DNA of 64,000 nt. It comes from Hydractinia symbiolongicarpus (lineage: Eukaryota > Cnidaria > Hydrozoa > Anthoathecata > Hydractiniidae). The DNA is taken from NCBI RefSeq assembly GCF_029227915.1, contig NC_079884.1:11222001-11286000 (forward strand). Direction: 5' to 3'. A program made the position numbers and the translations under genes. The notes beneath the pieces are model-generated. The model saw only the letters and a list, made by a program, of their open reading frames with translations. It made no database searches and was not told the DNA's origin. Of this stretch, positions 13,310-23,296 are shown one piece after another; within the stretch, counting starts at the first letter, position 1; each line of letters opens with the position of its first letter.

Positions 13310-13490
13310 GGGTACGTGCGGCCATGGAAAAAAGAAACGGGTCCGGTGCGAAAATACACGAAGTCATTCTTCGTATCGTCTCCAACATTACCCGGAGAAA
13401 GAAATCGCGGCAGACCAGTCTGGACGACAGAAGAATGTCAACAAAACAAACCTGACGCCAACAAGACGAAGGCCCAAGACGAAAGGGATA
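13310..13490 (+). other. Probable 5' UTR exon of the pseudo-cyclase/LIM gene
   Basis: A GC-richer island ending in a good donor (GATA|GTACGT). It contains an upstream ORF, ATG at 13324 to TGA at 13453-13455 (43 codons). Spliced to the acceptor before 14272, it puts an in-frame TAA nine bases before the ATG at 14279. That supports both the start codon and a non-coding role for this exon. An AG at about 13308-13309 could be an acceptor, so a further upstream exon is possible. Confidence 0.5.
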
Positions 13491-13604
13491 GTACGTATAT
13501 AATATATCTAATATAAATTGTGAAGGTCTAGAAGTTATCTATTTAGCCTTAACACATTAATTTTATTTATATGAAGTCACGGGTGAAAATTGCAGACTGT
13601 CAAC

Positions 13605-13715
13605 ATGTCACCTAAGTATCAAGACAGTCAGGGAAATCCTCTTAATTAAGCTGTATAGCTGGCTTAATTTGGAGATCTCCTAAATAAGCTGTATCATACA
13701 ATGATTAGGTGACAT
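13605..13715. repeat. Short inverted-repeat element
   Basis: ATGTCACCTAA at 13605-13615 faces TTAGGTGACAT at 13705-13715, with smaller internal palindromes such as GGAGATCTCC. It is compatible with a small MITE in the first intron of the LIM gene. Confidence 0.5.
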
Positions 13716-14278
13716 ACATCTAAATTAGGAGATAGAAAAAGTTTTTCCCCGATTTCTCGAAAAATGTAAATTTTAGCAGAATCACCGCTGCAGCTCTTTC
13801 ATTATCAGTTTGACCACTATATATTATAAAATTATAAAAGAAGAATGGTATTTCCAGCACCCCGGGTTCAAAAGATATGGACTATAAACAATGGTTCATT
13901 GTTAGCGATAGTCTATTTAGGCTTTACTGCATCCTAATTAGGATGTCACGTCACGTGATACATCCTGATGAAGCGGATATTTTTAAAACTTCAAATTTAG
14001 CGGATCTACGGGGTGCTACGAAAAAACTAATGTATTGGAGATGGTTATATGCACGTAAATATTGGATTTATTCAGTTAGATGCTAAAACTCAGTTAAATG
14101 TGTGTTATGTCTGGCCTATTATCTAAATCTTATCTAATACAAAATTTTGTGACATGTAATTTAATATAAGAAATATTTATTGGGAGAAAAGCTTGTGGCT
14201 TCATGTTTTTGGTTAAAATTTATTCCTTTAATAATTACTTTAAAAAAGATTTATATAATGATTGGTTTTAGACACAAC

Positions 14279-17200
14279 ATGTCTGCAGAACTTGCCAAAC
14301 AAGCTGAGGAACAGTTAAAGTTACATGAGAAAAATACAAGACGATTGGATGCTGCGAAACACCAACAAAGCTCTACTTTCCAAGACAAACTAAATGCGAG
14401 GATCAAGAAAAAAGAGGAGAAATTAAAATTACAAACTGCAGAAAAAGAGAAAAGTGAACTTTATTCCGCTGGAGTAGTCAAGGTATTTGTAAACAGCATT
14501 GAGAAGGATTCTTCATAATTCATATATCAAAATAATTATAAATTTTAGAAAATTCTTGCTTTCATGAACTGGCGTAGTACCATACATTTTGTGTTTTGTG
14601 CTGTAATCGATGTGTAGAGTAAAAAAAGTTGAATGAATAATGTGCAGGAGTATAGCATAGAATCAAAAAAAGAAACAGCATTAGAATGTGGTCAAATGGT
14701 AAAATGTAGTATGTCATCCAATAAGATTATTAGGTTACTGACAGTTCACACACAACTTTTCTTTACTTTTCTTTCATAAGAATTCACTTTATCCTTATCA
14801 ACCAAGCCAGCAATAGTAGACCAGTACTTTTTCTGTAAACAATTTTGTTTTAGGTTGAAGCTCCTCTTGGTAATATTACGTTTGGTCTGTTCACTATAAA
14901 GAATGTTGCTTCTTTTTGGGAATCTCTTGATGAAGACACGGCATTGAAGTATGTATTGAAAAAGAGCTAATCAAAAGTGCTAGTATATTTAATGTAACAT
15001 TTAAAAAAAAATAAACTTTTTTAGTTTGCAAGGCATGTTTCGTTCTGCACGTCAAGACATCTTCAGTTAATTTAAAAATATGTGAATTAACTAAGGAAGT
15101 CTTGACGTTCAAGACAAAACATATCTTGCAAACTAAAAAAGTCTGTCTTTTTCTTCAAAATAATAATTTCACTGATAGTCATCAGAAACTATGGTTCAGT
15201 TATTTTAACAACATCTTCTTGTTTATGTTTTTTCATAGGTGACCAAATTCCATCTTATTCTGAAATTTTTTAACCAGAGCTATCTATGCTAATTACCTAA
15301 CTACCTAGGCACCCATTGGCTAAACATTAAAACTAAATCTTTCATTCCACTTTGAAATTGACAAAATGTAAGAATCAAATTCCCTTGTGTCAAATGGTTG
15401 GAGTTACTAAGAATTTTTTTCCAAAATTTAAATAAAATATATACTGCAGATTTCAATTTTTTTATTTTTAACTATTAAATATTTATAAAATCACATTCCT
15501 TGATCATAAATAGCATCCAACATTCTTGAAATTAACAAAAAATGCCTCATTTTTGTTTTAGTTACATTTTTTTTCAATTTTTATTCGATCCATACCACAT
15601 GTTAAAATGTTAAATGCACTTTTTTATTAGTTTTGGGACAGTTTTGGACCATTTTAGATGGAAAGTTCATCCCTTTGTGCATAAATAAATCAAAATTTGA
15701 TTCAATCCTGGTTCTAATCCCGGATTTATGTCCTAAAAATCGTGTATTTGTCATTTTTTTGTATTTATTTAATTCTTTCCCTGCAATCCAAGAAATTCAA
15801 AAGATAATATGCGATTATATAAAGATTTTTTTCTGGGAAATTTCTACAACATCCTTTACTAGACAATGTGCACAACAGGAATCACATGTTAGCTAACCTT
15901 ATGCAGACTAACTCTATTTACATAAAAAATCCGTCTTTCTATAAACCTTGCTTGTAGCAAGCAAGGTTTATAGAAAGACAAGATATTTGAAACTTCAAAC
16001 CCGAATTTATTTTTAAAAGTTCATTTATCATAAATGTAGAAAGGTATGTTACAGTAATGATAATGTGATGCATTTGTTTGATGTCATTGTTGATTAAGAA
16101 TGGTGTGGGTCTGTTTTCTTCTTACTTAATTTACAGAATGCTGCTATTTTTAAATTTTCAACTCTCACCAATGTTTAATTGAGGGATCCTTATTGCTGAC
16201 TTGGCACATGGCCTCTATTAATATTTAATTTATTTATCATATATCATTTTCTATTTATAATAGAGCCTTGGAAGATATCCATGATTTGGTGTCAAGAGAA
16301 TTGCAGCCAAATAATGTCTACAAGGCGAAAGAAGAGGTACGAGAGACTTGTTTTTTTTTATTTTATTTTTTGCAATTTCATTTTGTTGTGTTTCTGCAAA
16401 ATAAAATTTTTCATCATGAATGTGTTTTTGGCTATAATATAGGATAATTAGATGAAAAGCATTTAAATAAAACAAAACAGAACTAAGAAATATTTTCTAG
16501 GAAACACAGCAAAACTAAGAAATAACATATAATCTTGAAATATTATATATATAGTTAGCAGGAACAAAACATATATTTAGCTACAATGTGGAGAGACCAC
16601 GTTCAGTCAATGATTTGTGGCGTGAATTTAAATTTTTTTTTTTTTTTTGGGGGGGGAGGGGGGTCAAAAGTCAAAAAGATGTTTCTCTAGTCATAGGCTG
16701 CCGTTTAAAATAACACTGTGACACATCATACTGCAAAATAAAACCCTAAGGAAATTTTGCTATTTTAATGATAATTTTTTGCTGAAATGTTTGGAAAAAA
16801 TCAGGGAAAAGTCTGAGTATTTTGCAGTTAAAATTTGTTAACCTTCCAGCAGTGTATGTAAAGGTTTTTAGGTATTATTAATGTGAAAACGGTATACTGA
16901 TCTCCTGAAATTGTTTTTAGATAGGAAAGTTTCTGCTTGCTTCTCAAGCTCCAGAGGATTTGATAAACTTGTAAGGCTTTCGTTTCGAAACATATTTTAA
17001 GAATGCACTGAAAATGGTAAAATGTTGGGAAATTGGTTTCTTTTTAATTTTTTTTCAGGGCAATGAAAGTACAGATTAATTTTAACGAAAACAAATGGAG
17101 TGATGGAATCATGAAAACACCAGGATGTAAAAAAGTATTTGATTTGTATTTTATACATAATTCGGGTTGGATAGAGTTCTCCACAGGTTTTGACCATGGA

Positions 17201-20200
17201 GGGTAAATGCATCTCATAATTTTTTTGCAGTACAGATCCTAAGTTTTGTATTCAAAGCAGAGAATTCGAAGAAAATCAGTATTCTAAACTCTTTTGTGCT
17301 TAATTGTAGGGGGGAGGGATCGAATAAACAGGTGGGGGTGGATACTCTGGGGAAAATTTCTTAAAGTGTGGGGGTCATAAAATAATGACCCGAGGGGGTA
17401 TCACGAAATTTTTTGTAAAATGAGTGGCGAGGGTAAAAATAAAATTGGGGGTGGGGGGGGGGGGGGGGGGGTGAAAATAAAACAACGAACTAGAGATAAA
17501 CTAACACTAGTGAAACAACTAATAATAACGATAACAATGCTTTTGACATGTTTAAGGAATAAACTGAAATCTTGAAATGTTTTTTCAATTTTTTTACAGA
17601 TGAATGTTGCAAAAAAAAGAGTAATGTAATTGTTGTCAGTGTGTCCAAGTTTTTTTATTCAATTTTAATGTTTCTTTTGATTAATATTTCAAGAAGATTA
17701 TATTCATCACTATTACTATTACTTCACTCAAACTGGATAATTAAACCTGCTAGTTATTGACAAAAAATTATTTCAATGAAATTTCCCTCCGTGTATAATA
17801 AAGAAAATAAAGGATTTTCTTCCAAAACCATACTAGCACCCACTAAGATAGCTGTTTTGTTTTGTGAGAAAACACCAGTAACAAAGTAGGGCATTTGTAG
17901 CTTTTTCCGCAGCCTTGGCACCGCACCCTTGGCACCGCAGCCTCTGTACAATGTGTTATGCGTTTGTTACACATATACGTAACTTTTTTGATTCTAGCTT
18001 GTTCGTCCTGACGATTCTCAAAAAAATGATGCGAAACCTTTGTTTTATGGACCAAGAGTTCAAATTGGAATCCACAGGTTTGTGTGTTATTATAGCCGTT
18101 TAAGCCTGTTGAAAAGTTTACTTAGTCAGAGAAAAAATGAAAGAACCCTTCACTTAAAATTTAATGATATCGGTACGTAATTTTGCCTGTCGGCTGTATT
18201 TATAGATCCTGAAATGCTAATCAAAATAATGTATAAGATCATGTGCTTTTAACGAACGGTTAAGGAAATAATAAGGGTTTAAAAATTTGATGACGTTATC
18301 AACCTGTCCATTCTGAAACGGATTTTGGGACCCAGGTGCTCCCTAGATACCCATGCGGGAGATGATGTCAGTTACTTTCACCCGTTTCCAAGTTATTGGG
18401 CCTTAAAGTTATAAGTGCATTGTAATAGCTAAATTGACGTTAAATTAATTTTGTCAACGTAACCGTTTAATTTGTCGATTAGCATTTGCATTTTTCTGCG
18501 ACATTAAAGAAAAAAGAACACTTCCACTATGCCTGTCACAGACAGCGTATTATTTTATAACAAAAATCCACTTAGGCAGAGGAACAATAGAAATTTTGTT
18601 GACATCAGCAGTGGATAAGCAAAAAAAATTATTTAAGAAACTTGTTTACCTATTGCCTCTAATGTGTAGAGTTAGTAACACTGATGAAGAAAATATATAG
18701 AATCATGAGCTTTTGACGAACGGTTAATTAGATATAATGGTCTAAAATATTTGCTGACCCTAGCAAATTTCTGTCAAAACATAGAAAAACATTTTTTAGA
18801 AATTTATATACACATTTTCTATATTGTATAGAGCTTAAAACGCTGATAAAGAAAATGTATCAGATCATGTACTTTTGACGAACGGTTACATATATATTAG
18901 GGTTTGAACTTTTTTTGATGACGTCATCAACCTGTCTGTTCCGAAACGGGTGAGTTTACCCAATTTTGCGGAACTTATCCAACTTCGTACTGGGTGGCCC
19001 CTAGTTACCCACGCGGAAGATGACGTAATGGTTATAAGAGATAACTTTAAAGGAAAATGAACACATCCACTTTGCCTGTTACAGACAGACGGACACATTA
19101 TTATGATAGATATTTGACTTGTTTAAATCTTTAAAACATGTTATATACTTTATTTTCAGTGGTGAAGCATCTCATAAGAAAGATAGTTCTGGACAAACGA
19201 CATATTCTGGTGTTACTGTTCTCAAGACAGAATCAATTGGTAATTTCGCCCAGGGTGGACAGGTAAAATTGAGATATTTCTTAGTGGAGTAATATAATAG
19301 TTTAAAACAATTTCTTCACTACAGGCTATACAAGATTGCCGTAGATTATAACCTACAGTAATTCCATTACCTTTAAATTTTTAAAGTAAAATTGTAAAAA
19401 CATTTATTTATTTTTTCTAATGAACAAGTAACATGACAGTATCCTTATGTCAATGTAACTCACAAAATTGCACACGAATAAAACAAGTATTAACTATGTA
19501 ACCCATAACTCCCCCTCCCTTCCCTCACCCTCCTTTAATTTTTGAATCCATTCTATACTCGATTGAAACTGTGAACAGTAAGCATGGAAGGTTCAAAAAA
19601 GGACTAGATATTCGACTTTACTAAAAAAGGTGTTTTTTAGATTCTTCTTTCCAAGGATACTTGGGAAGCGGTGAATAAAACGAAGTTGATTGACCATCAT
19701 GTCACAGAACCTGGTGTTTACAAATTAGATGGGTTCAGTTCTGGTTGTAAAGTGGTTGAAGTGAGAAAATTATTTGTTTTCATGAAATTCTGATGTTCTG
19801 TTTCATTATTCTATTTTTACTTTTGAAGTTATTTTTTTAGGTGTTGCCGGCGTCGCTAAAAGATCGTTCGAAATTTTTTGGCTCTGTCTGTGCGCATTGT
19901 AATGATGTGATCAAGCCAAACGAACAGTTTTTCAGGGTGAGTTTATATTCGGACTGTGAAAACTATTCTATTCTAGAAATGTACTGTATTTTGCGTGTCC
20001 TTAGTAAGAGGAGATATATGGAGTCGGTTTTTACGCCTATGGAGCATTTGTTGTATAACTTACGCAGAATTTTAATTTTGTCTCAACTATTTTGTCTCGC
20101 TCATTTTGTCTTTTTTACTTTTAAAAAGAAAACATTGTATCTACATTTTAGGCTCTTAACTGCATATGGCATATGAATCACTTTCGATGTTTTGAATGCA

Positions 20201-21722
20201 ATGCTGATTTGGGTGGATCGTATGTTGAACACGAGGGTTCTCCGTATTGTAAAAACTGTTACCTTGTAAAGAACGCACCAAAATGTAAGAATTGCTCCAA
20301 TCCAATCACAGCTGGTTATATAAATGCTTTGGGTGGTTACTGGCACACTGACTGTTTTGCATGCAAGGTATTATTCATTACACTATGGATCTAGTGAACC
20401 TTTTTCCAATTACACTATGGATCTAGTGAGTTTTCTTTCAATTACACTATGGATCTAGTGAACTTTTTTCCAATTACATTATGGATCTAGTGAACGTTCT
20501 TTCATAAACATTTTTTCTCTGCAAAATACGCGCACAAAAAGCACAAAATGTCATAAAATTAGGGTTAAGTATTTTGTTAGTACAAATGTCAAATTTTAAA
20601 CAACCTTATATAAATAGTCACATAATATGTCCATATCCTATGACAGAATCCTGTATTTTTTTTAAACCAGCCGCCGTTTTATGTTTTACAAGTTTCGTTT
20701 TTCACGAAGCCACAAAGAATTTCAGATTCTTCTTATATTGTCACACTAGGTGGTCATATAATATTTACATTGTGAAACCCCTAAAATTCTTCTATCAAAA
20801 CAAACTTCTTTACAGGTGTAAACATTCGTAACGCAACTTTTTATGTTTACGGATATGTAATGAATTTGAAGTAGGAACCTTGGCTCGTAACCATTCAAAC
20901 CTTGTTTTTAACCATGCTAACCTTGGTTCATAACCATTCTAGCCTTGGTTCATAACCATGCCAACTTTGGTTCCTAACCATAGTAACTTGGTTCATACCA
21001 TTCTAACGTTCGTAACCATGCTAACCTTGGTTCCTAGCTATGCTAACCTTGGTTCCTAATCATGCTAACCTTGATTCATAACCATGCTAACTTTGGTTCT
21101 TAACCGTGCTTTGCAAAATAGATGCGATCATGTTCTTTTCATTTGCGCTTTGACAATTCCTCTCGGTCTTCTTTATACCTCAATGAAATCAATTTGCAAA
21201 AGAGAGATAGCTAAAAATTATTCTGTGGTTATCCTGAAAACACACCATTAAAAATTTTTTTTGATACACACTTATCGCAATGGCCTACTAATAGCCTACC
21301 GCTAGCTTATAACGAAACACAAGACAGCATGTTATCATCTTTTAAAAGTCCCCTCAAAACTCCTCTAAAAGTAAATTTCTTAACAACTGTATCTTCAAAT
21401 CTGCCCAATATTTTGTTATGACAATACCATTTTATAAAATGTTACAAATTTTTAAATTTAAAAAAGAGTGTCAACCCTGTAAAAATAAAAGAATGTGTTG
21501 TTGACGAAAAATATTTGTTGTTTTCGATAGAAGCCTTTTCACAAATTGTGTCATTAGAACTTTAGTTTTCGTAAAAATAAATGTCCAACATTTCATCATA
21601 ATAATCAAAGCTAATTACTTCAATTTTAGCATTGTTTAAAGAAACCTTCTGCTCAAGTTCAAATATACGAACACGATGGAATGCCATATTGCGCTGAATG
21701 CTACAAGCAGGTTACTGGATGA
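14279..21722 (+). CDS. Degenerate class III nucleotidyl-cyclase domain fused to two LIM domains
   Basis: Coding exons: 14279-14482, 14854-14948, 16264-16336, 16921-16970, 17059-17134, 17998-18077, 19160-19262, 19641-19760, 19841-19936, 20152-20367, 21630-21722. They total 1206 nt, 401 residues, all in phase. Residues 1-68 are a charged, probably helical segment. Residues about 72-270 follow the plan of class III cyclases: FT(D)I region at 81-83, APEDLINLA at 134-142, RVQIGIHSGE at 186-195, TESIGNFAQGGQILLS at 216-231. The active-site residues are gone: no Asp after FT, Gly126 at the second metal Asp, Leu214 and Ser218 where Asn and Arg are expected. So it is predicted to be inactive. LIM1 ligands are C284, C287, H306, H309, C312, C315, C332, C335; LIM2 ligands are C344, C347, H364, C367, C370, C373, C392, C395. 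LIM domains are protein-binding zinc modules, so a scaffold role is inferred. AATAAA lies at 22089. Confidence 0.85.
15015..15142. mobile_element. Foldback MITE-like palindrome in LIM gene intron
   Basis: About 58-bp imperfect inverted arms begin with ACTTTTTTAGTTTGCAAG at 15015 and end with its complement at 15142. It lies 66 nt behind the donor of the exon ending at 14948. Strong stem potential in the pre-mRNA is seen directly; element identity is inferred. Confidence 0.75.
15933..15979. repeat. Perfect hairpin, 22-bp arms, 3-nt loop
   Basis: Bases 15933-15954 are the exact reverse complement of 15958-15979, separated by TAG. It lies within a LIM gene intron. The absence of mismatches suggests recent origin or constraint. 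Confidence 0.9.
17291..17472 (+). repeat. G-rich tract with long poly(G)
   Basis: Many runs of three to six G on the sense strand, ending in about 20 nearly uninterrupted G at 17450-17471, inside a LIM gene intron. It meets the simple requirement for G-quadruplex formation in DNA or nascent RNA. Confidence 0.8.
18230..19105. repeat. Repeated dispersed-element segments in LIM gene intron
   Basis: GACGAACGGTTA or a one-base variant recurs near 18250, 18715 and 18877. Two copies are followed by TTGATGACGT(T/C)ATCAACCTGTC, a CGAAACGG-like stretch and a CCCA(T/C)GCGG segment. The order and spacing indicate partial copies of one repeat family. No coding capacity is visible. Confidence 0.65.
20377..20504 (+). 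repeat. 32-bp tandem repeat, four copies
   Basis: The unit contains ATTACACTATGGATCTAGTG followed by a T-rich 12-mer. Four head-to-tail copies start 10 bases after the exon end at 20367, inside the intron that splits LIM2. Confidence 0.9.
20876..21112 (+). repeat. About 22-bp degenerate tandem repeat (CCTTGGTTCATAACCATGCT type)
   Basis: Roughly ten diverged head-to-tail copies of AACCTTGGTTCATAACCATG plus CT, in the last intron of the LIM gene. It is unrelated in sequence to the 32-bp array just upstream. Confidence 0.85.
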
Positions 21723-23296
21723 GCACCTCATATTGTAGTCACTTTTGATGGGATAAATATTTATGCATAGATTATTACCAACCGTTACTCATATAGTATG
21801 GACCATACTACGCTAAGGTTATTATTTGTATGTGTGATATATAATTTAACCGTTTTGTTGGTTTATAAATTATTTTTTTGTGTTTAGTGATTTGTAACAT
21901 CTTTATTTCTTCTTTTTATTGTATATAATTAATTTTTGATTACAAAATTGTACTTTAGGTATATTTATTTTTCCATATTTTATATCTTGCTACATCATTT
22001 CCAAAAATGGTTACTCTTTATACTGTTATATTTATATTATAATATAGGATATATTTATAAGAAGATTTATAGTGTTATTTCCAAGAACAATAAATTTTAA
22101 ATGATGGTGTATCTATCTGATTGATGGAGGTAGGTGCGGCGTGTTTGATATATTTTGAACTTTCGAAACCAATCATCGGAATGCCCTACCGGGATTAATT
22201 ATTTGCGAGATAAATTTTTGCGAATTTGGAGATTCTTTATTGGTGTTTTCATGATTTTATATTTTTTTCTCCGATGCCCTTTTCGGTTTTTTAAAATCAG
22301 GCTATTAATAATTCACTCGCGAAAGTAGCCAAGTACGTGAAGATTTTACGTTTCATACTTCTCACCATTGTTCCTATTGCCCATGATTCGTGAACATTTA
22401 TTTTCTACATTAGCTATCACAAAATCGCGAAAAAATTATTCGCGAAAATTACCGAAAATTTATTAATTCGCGAAAATTTATCTCCTGAACGTGTATTAGT
22501 TGTGTCGCTTGACTTAGTTGAAAATGTTTCCAGAGAAAGCAAATATAAATAATAACTTTTCATAGTATTGTTCAAATTGGATCAAAAAAGCAAAATAGCG
22601 GCAATAAAAAATCCGAAAGGTAACGCCAGTCTAAGATTTTTTAAAAGATAAGTACCGTTTGCAGCAATTTGTAACAGAACACATCTCCCTAGCTAATATT
22701 ATAAATTTTTAGTGTGTTGATAAAACTTCGTAAACATTTCCGCTTTTTCCGTTGACTTTCTTGATTTTGCTTTTCTATTTTTTTTTCTGAGTTAAAGAAT
22801 AATTTAAAGTTATGCTATGATTTCTTAGATTTTATATATGGTTTTTTAACTTAAACTTTTAATGATGGTGGAATTTTTTGATAAATTTTCATGTGCTGGT
22901 AATAAATCGAATATCTATCAAGCAAACTTAAATACTGTTCAAAAATCATATTCTGGGTAAGTGATGGAAGGGGTCTAGTTCAGAAAGTTTCCTATCTTAG
23001 ACTTTTACGAGATTAATTTCGTGTGCAAAATAATAAAGTTAAAAACGAGTTAACTTTTTCTTTCTATGTTACCAAAACTAAAATTAGTTAACAACGAAAA
23101 TTTATTTATTTTATCTGTGCAGTTTCTTATATCAAAATGGTTATTTTTTTCTATTTTGTTGTGGTAACGAGTGACTCCTTAGCTAGCTTGTTATACAGAA
23201 ATGTATCTAACACTCACTGAAGTGAACACTCACTGCTCTTGTCGAAGTCAGAAAGTATTATGTTATTTTAGATCGTATAATAGTTAACAGTAGAAG
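21723..23296. other. Intergenic region, LIM gene to CCNB1IP1
   Basis: Contains the LIM gene 3' UTR with AATAAA at 22089-22094. It also holds a repeat zone at 22195-22490 with several TTCGCGAAAATTTAT-type motifs in both orientations. The remainder is AT-rich with no exon supported. The CCNB1IP1 promoter must lie in the distal part. Confidence 0.55.
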
